Shown one piece after another: positions 50,579-58,550 of a stretch of DNA of 62,030 nucleotides. A program made the position numbers and the translations under genes. Positions within the stretch are counted from its first letter, which is position 1. Each line of letters starts with the position of its first letter. The notes beneath the pieces are model-generated. The model saw nothing but the letters and a program-made list of their open reading frames with translations, ran no database searches and was not told the DNA's origin. The stretch comes from Pseudaeromonas sp038247115 (GTDB taxonomy: Bacteria; Pseudomonadota; Gammaproteobacteria; Enterobacterales; Aeromonadaceae). The DNA lies in NCBI GenBank assembly GCA_038247115.1, contig JBBRVG010000009.1, forward strand, positions 1 through 62,030. Direction: 5' to 3'.

Positions 50579-51118
50579 ATGACTCTTCATCGTGTGTGTC
50601 GTTGGCTGATGCTGCTGCCATTCCTGCTGCTGGCAGGTTGTGGCGCGAGCCTGGAGACGTATCGGGATCAGGGACCGGCCTGGGATCTGGCGCAGTTTTT
50701 CAACGGTAAACTGGTGGCCCATGGCCTGATGACCAACCGGAGCGGCGAGGTCACCAGCCGCTTTCGAGTGGATATGGTCGGCCACTGGCAAGATGGCAAA
50801 GGGGAGTTGTTCGAGCAGTTCTACTTCGATGATGGCCGCCAGCAGACCCGGACCTGGCATCTGAGCCGTGGCGCCGATGGTCACTGGCGTGGTACGGCGT
50901 CCGATGTCGTCGGCGAGGCGGTGGGCAAGAGCGAAGGCTTCGCCCTCAATTGGCGTTACCAGCTCGATCTGGTGTTACCGGAAGGGGATGTGGTGCGGGT
51001 GAGCTTCGATGACTGGATGTACCTGCTCGATGCCGATCGCCTCATCAATCGTGCCGAAATCAGCAAATTCGGCATTTCTCTGGGCGAGGTGATCCTCTAT
51101 ATCGAACGCCAGCCCTAG
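50579..51118 (+). CDS. DUF3833 lipoprotein
   Basis: Protein of 179 residues with a lipobox (LLLAGC, Cys21) and the DUF3833 pattern: LAQFFNGKLVAHGLMTNRSGEV, GELFEQFYFDDGRQQTRTWHL and FDDWMYLLDADRLINRAEISKFGISLGEVILY. Unknown function. Last gene of the photolyase operon, 14 bases after the chalcone-isomerase-like gene. A beta-rich lipoprotein here suggests work at the envelope, in line with the lipid-modifying genes upstream. Confidence 0.87.
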   Translation: MTLHRVCRWLMLLPFLLLAGCGASLETYRDQGPAWDLAQFFNGKLVAHGLMTNRSGEVTSRFRVDMVGHWQDGKGELFEQFYFDDGRQQTRTWHLSRGADGHWRGTASDVVGEAVGKSEGFALNWRYQLDLVLPEGDVVRVSFDDWMYLLDADRLINRAEISKFGISLGEVILYIERQP

Positions 51119-51441
51119 TCGCGTAGACTCTAGCTTCGAATGCCGCCTTTGCGCGGCCTAATGTCACAGCTGTTGCTCACCCCCCAGACTTACCGCCCAT
51201 GCGGGCAATACTGATCCGAGAGGGCCGGGAGTGTTCCCGTTGAATCAACCGTTGGCGGCAGGAGCTCCGCCGGCCATCCCTGTCGCAGAGGGTCAGCTTA
51301 GCGCTACCTAATCCCTGTGGTGGCTGATCTACTATTCGGAGCTGCTATTTAGTTAGGAGCTGTGTCCACTATTTACAGGGCAGCAAGATTAGTATTGCCT
51401 TAGCGGCAGCTTCAGATTGGCTTAATCAGCAGAGCAGTCTC
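51119..51441. other. spacer containing mosaic repeat A
   Basis: No gene is seen. The middle holds mosaic repeat A (51210-51335). The right end contains an imperfect inverted stretch near 51390-51425 that may end either flanking transcript. Confidence 0.5.
51210..51335. repeat. mosaic intergenic hairpin repeat, copy A
   Basis: CAACCGTTGGCGGCAGG (51247-51263) is shared with copy C (reverse complement), and GGGTCAGCTTAGCGCTACC with copy B (reverse complement). A hairpin GGCGG/CCGCC surrounds a GGAGCTC core. Confidence 0.75.
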
Positions 51442-52221
51442 TTATGGCATGGGATGAGCCGGGGGGTGGGCCTCTGAGTTGTGGTATTTGCCCAAAATCT
51501 GATCGAGTGTGCCGTCGGCCTGGATCTGCTCGAAGGCGTGACGAACTGTTTCTACCATCTCGGGACGGGTCTTGAGGCCGAAGGCCATATAGACATGGGA
51601 ATAGGACTTTTCCAGATAGAGGGAGTAGGCGAGATCCTCATAGCGGCCCAGCTCGGGATGACGCTGCAGGCGCCATCTCAGATCCAGCTCTGATCCCACC
51701 AGCAGATCGGTTTTGCCACTAAAGAGCTTGCGCAGGTTTTGCTCCTGATCCTTGGCCAGTTGCAGATGGACGTTATCCACAAACCCCTCGCGTTTTAGCA
51801 TCTCGTGCACCGCGTAGCCGCGGATCACGCCAATCTGGTATGGTTTGGCCTCTTCTAGCGTGGTGAGCTGGATATCCTGTCGCTTTTTGAGTTTGTAGAG
51901 CGACTCGCTAAAGGGGAAAAGGGGCCCAATCCACTGAAAGCGCTTCTCCCGCTCAGGGATACGGGCAATGCTGTAGATCAGCACATTCTCCTGTTGTTCG
52001 GCCATGCTGAGGGCCCGGGCCCAGGGGTAGACGCGCGGTGGGGCGCTAAGCCCGGCTTTTTGCAGCGTGGCCTGCACTATCTCGGTGGCAATGCCGCTGA
52101 TCTTGTCACCATCTTGATAGTTCAGCGGTGGCAGATCTTCGGTCACTACGGTCAGGGACGGACTAGCCCCCCACAGTGGCGTCAGCAGCAAGATGAGCGG
52201 AAGCAAGATGCGAGCGTTCAT
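51442..52221 (-). CDS. secreted family 3 solute-binding protein
   Basis: Protein of 259 residues with a signal peptide (MNARILLPLILLLTPLWGAS) and the bacterial periplasmic binding family 3 fold (LTVVTEDLPPLNYQDGDKISGIATEIVQATLQKAG, then RIPEREKRFQWIGPLFPF). Orphan versions without a transporter are common in Aeromonas- and Vibrio-like bacteria, and some act as sensors or scavengers; ligand unknown. No permease or ATPase gene lies beside it. Confidence 0.85.
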   Translation of the reverse strand: MNARILLPLILLLTPLWGASPSLTVVTEDLPPLNYQDGDKISGIATEIVQATLQKAGLSAPPRVYPWARALSMAEQQENVLIYSIARIPEREKRFQWIGPLFPFSESLYKLKKRQDIQLTTLEEAKPYQIGVIRGYAVHEMLKREGFVDNVHLQLAKDQEQNLRKLFSGKTDLLVGSELDLRWRLQRHPELGRYEDLAYSLYLEKSYSHVYMAFGLKTRPEMVETVRHAFEQIQADGTLDQILGKYHNSEAHPPAHPMP

Positions 52222-52288
52222 AAGGCATCCCGGTGACTGAGTGTGCTTTTAGAGTCTAGTTCATCCTATTAGGTCGCCCTGAAGTTAT

Positions 52289-53176
52289 TCAGGCGCCAAA
52301 GCGTTCCATTATAAAATCAATCACGCTACGTAGCTTGGCTGATGGACGGTAATCTTGCTGATAGATAAGGTGCATGGGGGTGGGTTTGTAGGACCAGTCT
52401 GGCAACACTTGCACCAGGCTACCCTGAATGATATCACCCATCAGAATTGATTCAGGTTGCAACACAATGCCACAATGATTCAACGCGGCAATTCTAAGTG
52501 CATTTCCCTGGTTGGACATAAAACGTCCTTTCACCGATGCCTTGAAGGTCTGATCTTCAGGTCCTACTAAATCCCAACGATTTGGTGTCAGCCAATAAGA
52601 GATTTCCAGGCAACTATGATTCATCAGTTCACTGGGATGTTGCGGCATACCATGCTCACTAATGTAAGCAGGAGATGCAGCCATTATCCTGCGATATGCC
52701 TTTAGTGGTCTGGCTACAACATTAGGCTCATTGATGGAGCCAATTTGAATTGCTATCTCATAACTTCCATTGCTTAAATTCGAGATTCGGTTGTCTAGGG
52801 TCAACATGATATTAACTTCTGGATTGAGCGACATGTAGACACTCAACGCTGGTACTAAGAACTGGTCACCGAAGCTAACAGGAGCAACTATTTTGACTAA
52901 ACCTTGAGGCGTTGCCTGTAATTCCATTGCGCTATTTTCAGCTAAGGTGAATTCGGATAAAACTCGCAAGCAACGATCATAGTAGAGCTGCCCTACTTCC
53001 GTCACATGTTGTCGCCGAGTCGTCCGATGTAGTAGGCGTGCCCCAAGACGTACTTCAATCGCCCGAATCTGTTTGGCCACCATCGTTGTTGATACACCAC
53101 TGATATCAGCAGCAGCGGTAAAACTACCGCATTCAACAACCCTTACAAACATCTCCATTCCAGAAAGCTTATCCAT
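52289..53176 (-). CDS. LysR family transcriptional regulator
   Basis: Protein of 295 residues with the winged helix (MDKLSGMEMFVRVVECGSFTAAADISGVSTTMVAKQIRAIEVRLG) and a CrgA-like effector domain (LVKIVAPVSFGDQFLVPALSVYM). It diverges from a tautomerase gene 119 bases away, which is its probable target. The gene is clearly more AT-rich than those to its left, as is everything up to 54.4 kb, suggesting a transferred block. Confidence 0.9.
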   Translation of the reverse strand: MDKLSGMEMFVRVVECGSFTAAADISGVSTTMVAKQIRAIEVRLGARLLHRTTRRQHVTEVGQLYYDRCLRVLSEFTLAENSAMELQATPQGLVKIVAPVSFGDQFLVPALSVYMSLNPEVNIMLTLDNRISNLSNGSYEIAIQIGSINEPNVVARPLKAYRRIMAASPAYISEHGMPQHPSELMNHSCLEISYWLTPNRWDLVGPEDQTFKASVKGRFMSNQGNALRIAALNHCGIVLQPESILMGDIIQGSLVQVLPDWSYKPTPMHLIYQQDYRPSAKLRSVIDFIMERFGA

Positions 53177-53295
53177 GATTATGAACCTGGTGGTTTAAGG
53201 TGATTCAACTCAATACATATTTATCATTACAACCTGATAAGTAAATATAAATTTGTCGTTCCCATCCTGGGGCGGTTTAAAGTCAGAGGATTACC

Positions 53296-53478
53296 ATGCC
53301 CATTTTACGTTTAGAAATGGCACCAGGACGTTCTCCTGAGCAAAAACGCGATTTTGCCAGGGAAGTTACACGTGTTGCTGTCGAAACACTCAAATGTAAA
53401 CCAGAGAGTTTAGATGTCTTGATCATTGAAGTCCCGAAGGAGCATTGGGCGAAAGGTGGTAAGTTGATGTCAGAATAG
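53296..53478 (+). CDS. 4-oxalocrotonate tautomerase family protein
   Basis: Protein of 60 residues starting MPILRLEMAPGRSPEQKRDF; the Pro after Met would be the catalytic base once Met is removed. The C-terminus IIEVPKEHWAKGGKL is the family's standard ending. These are small hexameric tautomerases acting on enols or unsaturated acids. RBS AGAGGA precedes the ATG. The stop is followed by a perfect inverted repeat (TCCATCAA at 53490, TTGATGGA at 53521). Confidence 0.88.
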   Translation: MPILRLEMAPGRSPEQKRDFAREVTRVAVETLKCKPESLDVLIIEVPKEHWAKGGKLMSE

Positions 53479-53597
53479 TCAGATATAAGTCCATCAATCG
53501 GTAAGCAATGAACATATCGGTTGATGGACAGCTTAGCTAGGCTTGGCAAAATATAAATGTATTCATCCACATCATCACAGTGTGGTGAAAATTAATC

Positions 53598-53855
53598 AGG
53601 CTATCTTCCATGCCGAGTTCTGATGATTTTATCTTTATAATTCCATATGTAATTTACATGGCATTAATCGCCGGCTTTATAGGTATTCCATACTGAAATA
53701 TATTTAATAAAGCTTTAATATATCTTAATGGTGTACTGTTCATAGATATTATTCCAATAGCGAAATTCACAATATCTGCCTTAACCGGAGTAGCTCCAAG
53801 TGCTGCTGAAATCGCTGGGGTATGTATAGCTAGCATTGCATTGGTTATTAAATAA
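53598..53855 (+). pseudogene. EamA/DMT transporter remnant (C-terminal part, internal TGA)
   Basis: Read through in one frame, 53610-53855 encodes PYVIYMALIAGFIGIPY, then a TGA (53694-53696), then NIFNKALIYLNGVLFIDIIP, IAKFTISALTGVAPSAAEIA and GVCIASIALVIK before TAA. This is the last helices of an EamA-type transporter: the 'IP...GxxPS..E..G' pattern is typical. The TGA stands where relatives usually have Trp (TGG). The rest of the gene is missing. The 79-codon frame on the opposite strand is only a shadow of this remnant. Confidence 0.6.
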
Positions 53856-53964
53856 TTCGTATCTCCGATATCAAGGAGGAAAATACAAAACACAAAAAAG
53901 CATTCCGGCTTCAGTCGATAGTAATTAGCTAGCGCAATGATCTAAATTACTATAAACAGGAGTG

Positions 53965-54116
53965 CGATAATTCGATAATTCGATAATTCGATAATTTAAT
54001 AATTTAATAATTTAATAATTTAATAATTTAATAATTTAATAATTTAATAATTTAACAATTTAATAATTTAATAATTTAATAATTTAATAATTTAATAATT
54101 TAATAATTTAATAATT
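53965..54116. repeat. 19-copy octamer tandem array
   Basis: Four copies of CGATAATT (53965-53996) are followed by fifteen copies of TAATAATT (53997-54116), one of which (54053-54060) reads TAACAATT. The array is 152 bases long with almost no other variation and ends at TAATAATTCATT. Confidence 0.97.
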
Positions 54117-54494
54117 CATTGGCTATATTTATGGGAGGCATGAATAATCATCCTAGGGATAGAAAGCCTTAGCCACTTAATATCGGTGTGTTATATATGG
54201 TTTTTTGCGTGACTTATTCATATCTTCCTTAGACGAATAATCGGCACAAACACTCAATCAATTGATTGACGAGTCTGCCAGGAGGAAATTATCCGGTTGT
54301 TCGCACCTTCTCTAATAAAGGCTGAGTCCATTATCAACTGGTGCCGGGAGGATTCACTGCCATACAGGCAGCTAATTAATTAGCCAATTCTGCTTTGACT
54401 TATTCATATGTATTCCCTGCTGCGCGGGGATTTGTTTTCTAATCCTGTTGGTTACTGAGCAGATCGAGGAAGTGGCGGCGGGGATAACCGATAA

Positions 54495-54575
54495 GCCGAC
54501 CGTAGGCATCAGGGATGATGCCTTCGAGCCTCCAGAGAGGGATTTACGGCGTGTCGGCGTCAAGGTTTCCCCGAT
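54495..54575. repeat. mosaic intergenic hairpin repeat, copy D
   Basis: The order CCGACCGTAGGC, hairpin GGCATCA-GGGA-TGATGCC (54505-54522), TTCGAGCC, and TTTACGGCGTGT (54543-54554) matches copy C in reverse complement. The hairpin arms differ from C but still pair. Confidence 0.75.
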
Positions 54576-55026
54576 GACCACTACCATCCGTACCAAACGG
54601 GAACTGAGCTCCATACGAACAACTAAAAAAGTTGATGGCTCGACAATAAGCAGTCGCTGGTTTGCGCTGTTTTCCAAGATTGTGGGTGCTGGGTTTTGCT
54701 GAGTTACTTTATCGGTGTGCGAGCGTTGGCTCTTTATGAGTCTCCATAACTAGCTGTTGATGCTTGTGACTCGATATGTGGTCAGCTGGCGCTTTTCTGG
54801 TCGTTATCGCTGCCAACGTCAGACGGCTTGGTTTCTATATCTAATTTATGTATATAGATTACAGTTTTAATCGGTTCATCGGGGTAGGGCGCCGCGTTAA
54901 GGTGCTCGGGAATCCAGTGGCCCTTGTGGTGCACTGCTTATATCGGGTCTTGGCGGCGGTCTTTATGACTCCTGATCAGGACCCCCAGAACACAAAAACA
55001 GAATACAAACTAGGACGAGGTCAGCG

Positions 55027-55797
55027 ATGAAATTTACCAAATCAGTAGTAGTGATGGCGGTTCTGCAATTGGCACTGGCAACCGGGGCTTATGCCCAATC
55101 CAGCCTGGAGGCTATCAAGTCAGCCGGTGTGATCAAGATTGGTACCGAAGGCACCTATGCGCCGTTCACCTTCCACGACGCCAGCGGCAAGCTGGTGGGC
55201 TTTGATGTGGAGATCGGTGAGGCTATTGCCAGCAAGCTGGGTGTGAAGGCCGAGTTTGTGGAAGGCAAGTGGGATGGTCTGATCGCCGGCATCGATGCCA
55301 AGCGTTACGACCTGGTGATCAATCAGGTCTCCATCACTCCGGAGCGCCAAGCCAAGTACGATTTCTCCGCCCCCTACATCACCTCCAAGGCGGTGCTGCT
55401 GGTGAAGAATGACAGCACCATTGACAGTTTTGCTGCCCTCAAGGGCAAGAAGGCGGCCCAGTCGCTGAGCAGTAACTTTGGCAAGCTGGCGCAAAGTGCC
55501 GGTGCCGAGCTGGTAGCCACCGAAGGCTTTAACCAGTCGGTCGAGTTGGTGCTCTCTGGTCGTGCCGATGCCACCATCAATGACAGCATCTCCTTTCTGG
55601 ATTTCAAAAAACACAAGCCGGATGCACCGCTGAAGATTGCAGCCAGCCAGGAAAATGCGGATCATGCCGGTGTTCTGCTGGCCAAGGGTCAACCGGAGTT
55701 GCTGGATGCCATCAATAAGGCACTGGCTACTGCACAAACCGATGGTACCTATCTGCAGATTTCCCAAAAATACTTCGGGGCGGATGTTTCCAAATAA
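55027..55797 (+). CDS. polar amino acid ABC transporter substrate-binding protein
   Basis: Periplasmic family 3 binding protein of 256 residues with a signal peptide ending at AYAQ. It contains IKIGTEGTYAPFTFHDASGKLVGFDVEIGEAIASKLG and the family signature KRYDLVINQVSITPERQAKYDFSAPY, closest by eye to cystine-binding proteins (FliY/TcyJ type). First gene of a three-gene operon. GACGAGGTCAGCG precedes the ATG. The substrate is probably cystine or another polar amino acid, not settled by sequence alone. Confidence 0.9.
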   Translation: MKFTKSVVVMAVLQLALATGAYAQSSLEAIKSAGVIKIGTEGTYAPFTFHDASGKLVGFDVEIGEAIASKLGVKAEFVEGKWDGLIAGIDAKRYDLVINQVSITPERQAKYDFSAPYITSKAVLLVKNDSTIDSFAALKGKKAAQSLSSNFGKLAQSAGAELVATEGFNQSVELVLSGRADATINDSISFLDFKKHKPDAPLKIAASQENADHAGVLLAKGQPELLDAINKALATAQTDGTYLQISQKYFGADVSK

Positions 55798-55839
55798 TAC
55801 ATCCACCATCTTTGCCACTCGTTAGGAGGGAGCTGTAAC

Positions 55840-56520
55840 GTGCCTGACTGGTTACAGTTGATGATTGATTCTTTCTGGCCCCTGCTTCGTGCGGGGCTTC
55901 TTTTTACTGTGCCGCTGACCCTGATCACCTTTGTCGGTGGTATAGCGCTCGGTTTTCTGCTGGCCTTGGGGCGTCTGTATGGCCCTAAACCGCTGGTGGC
56001 GCTGGTGCGGTTTTATGTCTGGCTGATCCGTGGTACGCCCTTGCTGGTACAGCTGTTCCTGATTTTTTACGGCTTGCCCAGCGCCGGGATCACCCTGGAT
56101 GCCTTTACCGCGGCTGTGATTGGTTTCACTCTCAACGTCGGGGCTTATACCTCCGAGGTGATCCGCGCCACTCTGGATGCGGTGCCCAAGGGGCAGTGGG
56201 AAGCGTCTTTTTCCATCGGCATGAACTGGTTCCAGGCGATGCGCCGCATCGTGCTGCCGCAAGCGGCGCGAATTGCGGTGCCACCGCTGTCGAATACCTT
56301 TATCTCCCTGGTGAAAGATACTTCGTTGGCGGCGGCCGTGACGGTACCCGAGTTGTTTCAGGCGGCGCAGCGCATTGCGGCGGCGACCTACGAGCCCTTG
56401 ATCCTGTATATCGAAACGGCGGTGATCTACTTGCTGTTCAGCTCTGTGCTGTCGGCACTGCAGAATAAACTGGAGGCCCGTTTGGCCCGGCATAACCAGC
56501 AGAGTGGGGAGTCATCATGA
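55840..56520 (+). CDS. polar amino acid ABC transporter permease
   Basis: HisM/TcyB-type permease of 226 residues with about five helices. The ATPase-coupling loop is EASFSIGMNWFQAMRRIVLPQAARIAVPPLSN, and FYVWLIRGTPLLVQLFLIFYGLP is a standard family stretch. GTG 55840 is used, with AGGAGGG about 11 nt upstream. It overlaps the ATPase gene by 4 bases. Middle gene of the operon. Confidence 0.92.
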   Translation: MPDWLQLMIDSFWPLLRAGLLFTVPLTLITFVGGIALGFLLALGRLYGPKPLVALVRFYVWLIRGTPLLVQLFLIFYGLPSAGITLDAFTAAVIGFTLNVGAYTSEVIRATLDAVPKGQWEASFSIGMNWFQAMRRIVLPQAARIAVPPLSNTFISLVKDTSLAAAVTVPELFQAAQRIAAATYEPLILYIETAVIYLLFSSVLSALQNKLEARLARHNQQSGESS

Positions 56521-57284
56521 TCCGTCTGGCACAGATTGAAAAACGCTTTGGCCAGCAGGTGGTGCTCAAGGGCATCGATCTGACGATTGATGAGGGGAGC
56601 GTCACAGCGCTGATTGGCCCATCCGGCAGCGGCAAGAGTACCTTGCTGCGCTGCGTCAATCTGCTGGAGATCCCCCTGGCGGGCACCCTGCAACTGGGGG
56701 CGGCGCAGATCGATTTTGATCGCCACCATACGCCGAGTCGGCAGCAGATCCAGGCTATCCGCCAGCAGACCGGTATGGTATTCCAGAACTTTCAGCTGTT
56801 TCCTCACCTGTCGGTGTTGGCCAACGTGATGGAAGGTCTGGTGACGGTGCTGGGCTGGGATCCGGCGCGAGCCAAGCTGCGGGCTGGCGAGTTGCTGGAG
56901 AAGGTGGGCATGAGCCATAAGGCGGATGTCTATCCGGGTACCTTGTCCGGCGGCCAGCAGCAGCGGGTGGCAATCGCCCGGGCTTTGGCACCGGCGCCCA
57001 AGGTGTTGTTGTGCGACGAGCCGACCTCGGCGCTGGATCCCGAGCTGGCGCTGGAGGTGGTGGCGGTACTCAAACAGCTGGCCACCGAGGGCACCACCAT
57101 GCTGATGGCAACCCATGACTTGCGACTGGCGGCCAATATCGCCCGCCATGTGGTATTTCTGGAGGCCGGGCAAATCGTCGAGAGCGGTAGCTCGCAGGCG
57201 ATATTTACCCAGCCGCAGCAACCGCGGACTCAGGCGTTTATCTCCACCCTGACCCACAAATCACCCGATAACTGGGAAATCTGA
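56517..57284 (+). CDS. polar amino acid ABC transporter ATP-binding protein
   Basis: ABC ATPase of 255 residues. Walker A is GPSGSGKSTLLR, the Q-loop is MVFQNFQLFPHLSVLANV, the signature is LSGGQQQRVAIARAL, Walker B is VLLCDEPTSALDPE, and the switch His is MATHDLRLA. The sequence is of the GlnQ/TcyC type. It overlaps the permease by 4 bases and is followed by a strong terminator, completing a self-contained importer. Confidence 0.93.
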   Translation: MIRLAQIEKRFGQQVVLKGIDLTIDEGSVTALIGPSGSGKSTLLRCVNLLEIPLAGTLQLGAAQIDFDRHHTPSRQQIQAIRQQTGMVFQNFQLFPHLSVLANVMEGLVTVLGWDPARAKLRAGELLEKVGMSHKADVYPGTLSGGQQQRVAIARALAPAPKVLLCDEPTSALDPELALEVVAVLKQLATEGTTMLMATHDLRLAANIARHVVFLEAGQIVESGSSQAIFTQPQQPRTQAFISTLTHKSPDNWEI

Positions 57285-57310
57285 GGGCTAGGTTCATCCA
57301 GATAGATAGA

Positions 57311-57337
57311 AGGCGCGATCCATTCGCGCCTTTTTTT
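57311..57337 (+). terminator. Rho-independent terminator of the amino acid ABC operon
   Basis: AGGCGCGA, loop TCCAT, TCGCGCCT followed by a T-run, 27 nt after the stop. Confidence 0.93.
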
Positions 57338-57379
57338 CGTTCGAACCTAACTGACTGTTCCCAATAGCTGAGCACTCAT

Positions 57380-57465
57380 CACAGCGACTGGGTAGCGCTA
57401 AGCTGACCCTCCGCGCCAGGGATGGCGAGGTGGAGCCCCCATGGATGGGTTCACGGCGTGTCAGT
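57380..57465. repeat. mosaic intergenic hairpin repeat, copy B
   Basis: The left part GGTAGCGCTAAGCTGACCC is the complement of a segment in copy A. The hairpin CGCCA-GGGA-TGGCG (57414-57427) and GGAGCCCCCATGGATGGG then TTCACGGCGTGT match copy C in reverse complement. Confidence 0.78.
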
Positions 57466-57548
57466 GTGCGCTTCCTAGTCAATGTAGATAGCAATATCCC
57501 CCCTTTCTCTGGCCTTCGAATGGGCCATTTTTAACCAAGCTGAATGGC

Positions 57549-57567
57549 AGTTGAATCGAATTCAACT
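57549..57567. promoter_or_regulatory. operator-like palindrome upstream of the glycine-zipper gene
   Basis: AGTTGAA-TCGAA-TTCAACT: perfect 7-bp arms with a 5-bp centre, 84 bases before the ATG at 57651. The binding protein is unknown. Confidence 0.4.
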
Positions 57568-57650
57568 ATCGATTTTATCGTGTGCACGGCGTGCTAGATT
57601 CCTCGTCATCAGCCACCTATCAGGCTGATTACCACAGGGAGTCTGCCATC

Positions 57651-58220
57651 ATGGCAATGGATAAATTTCGTTCTGCGTGTTGTGTTGTTGCCTGTCTGCT
57701 GGTTGCTCCGAGCTATGCCGGAGAAGATTTGAATACCGCCCTAGGCGGCGCGGTTGCCGGGGTTGCGGGCACCATCATAGGTGAACAGGTGGCCGGTGAG
57801 AACGGTGCTCTGGCGGGGGCGGCGATTGGCGGCGCCTTGGGTGGTGCGGCAACGGCCAAACGGGGCAACAAGAATGAAGCGGCCTTGGGTGGTGCGGTCG
57901 GCGCCCTGAGTGGTGCCGCCATCGGCAATCAGGTCGGTGGTAGCAATGGCAAGCTGATCGGTGCCGGGATCGGCGGTGCGGCGGGCGCTTCGGTGGGGGC
58001 CAATAACGGGGATCGTCAATCGAGTCACCAAGAGTCTTACGATCGCTACGACCGTGATGATTACCGACCCAGTCATTGGGATAACCGCCATCACCATGGC
58101 AAACCCAGCCACTGGGATAATCGCCGCTACTATGACCGTGGCCACGGGCATGGTGGCCATCATAAACCAGGCCCTTATTACCATGGCTATGACAAGAAAC
58201 ACTCCCACCGCCGTCACTAA
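57651..58220 (+). CDS. secreted glycine-zipper protein with His-rich tail
   Basis: Protein of 189 residues. A signal peptide (MAMDKFRSACCVVACLLVAP, then SYA) is followed by glycine-zipper repeats (ALGGAVAGVAGTIIGEQVAG, AGAAIGGALGGAA, LGGAVGALSGAAIGNQVGG, IGAGIGGAAGASVG), which can insert in membranes. The C-terminal 55 residues are rich in His, Arg, Asp and Tyr, with two SHWDNR units and HHHG/HGHGGHH clusters that could bind metal. The ORF continues upstream to 57582, but ATG 57651 follows AGGGAG and gives the signal peptide. Function unknown; a stress-related envelope role is a guess. Confidence 0.82.
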   Translation: MAMDKFRSACCVVACLLVAPSYAGEDLNTALGGAVAGVAGTIIGEQVAGENGALAGAAIGGALGGAATAKRGNKNEAALGGAVGALSGAAIGNQVGGSNGKLIGAGIGGAAGASVGANNGDRQSSHQESYDRYDRDDYRPSHWDNRHHHGKPSHWDNRRYYDRGHGHGGHHKPGPYYHGYDKKHSHRRH

Positions 58221-58550
58221 TACAGATGCAATCGGGAGCTAGCTCTGCAGCACAATAGGTCTTGATCATCTGGCGCCGCTAAGGCGCCATTTTTATGCCC
58301 GGCCGTCGCGCCTTGTAGGGTGTATGGCCCGAGATCTGGCATCTTGTGCCTGAGTTAGCAAGCTTTGCCGTTGTCTATGCTGCGGACGCAATATCGGTTG
58401 GTACATGCTGAATATTGATGACAACACCCTGCTGCTTATAGGCGGCAGTGGCAAATCGTCCTAACTATTTAATTGATAAATAACGAGATTACCTGCTGGT
58501 ATGAAAGCTGCTGCGCTATGGACCGATACCAACCACAGCAGGAGCTTGTG
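58221..58550. other. spacer upstream of the type VI trio
   Basis: After the terminator at 58271-58294 I see no gene. The AT-rich stretch at 58460-58490 is a likely promoter area for hcp. I looked for a -24/-12 (sigma-54) promoter and found none with correct spacing. Confidence 0.45.
58271..58294 (+). terminator. Rho-independent terminator of the glycine-zipper gene
   Basis: TGGCGCC, loop GCTAA, GGCGCCA followed by TTTTT. Confidence 0.88.

Larger units (their letters stand above)
53856..55026. other. gene-poor stretch with octamer array and repeat D
   Basis: No convincing gene. Contents: the octamer array (53965-54116); a 14-base direct repeat TGACTTATTCATAT (54210-54223 and 54396-54409) around an unassigned block that could be mobile-element debris; mosaic repeat D (54495-54575); and, near 54800-55020, the presumed promoter of the amino acid ABC operon. 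Composition changes from AT-rich to normal near 54430. Confidence 0.55.
57285..57650. other. spacer with terminator, repeat B and a palindrome
   Basis: No gene is seen. It holds the ABC operon terminator, mosaic repeat B (57380-57465), a small stem followed by five T (57510-57532), and a 19-base palindrome at 57549-57567 upstream of the glycine-zipper gene. Confidence 0.6.

Noticed and set aside
53654..53893. 79-codon hydrophobic frame on the minus strand
   Set aside because: The plus strand of the same bases encodes a recognisable EamA C-terminal part; hydrophobicity on the other strand is a mirror effect. The start is a GTG with no RBS.
53965..54116. CRISPR array
   Set aside because: The 8-base units are contiguous with no spacers, and no cas genes are present.
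54448..54702. 84-codon plus-strand frame and the overlapping 101-codon minus-strand frame (54372-54677)
   Set aside because: Both run straight through mosaic repeat D, have no family resemblance, and lack convincing RBS sequences.
54848..55030. 60-codon frame before the amino acid binding protein gene
   Set aside because: No RBS, overlaps the ABC operon start, and the peptide looks like translated leader sequence.
58320..58400. Possible sigma-54 promoter (TGGCATCTTGTGCC) before hcp
   Set aside because: The distance between GG and GC is two bases too short for a -24/-12 promoter.
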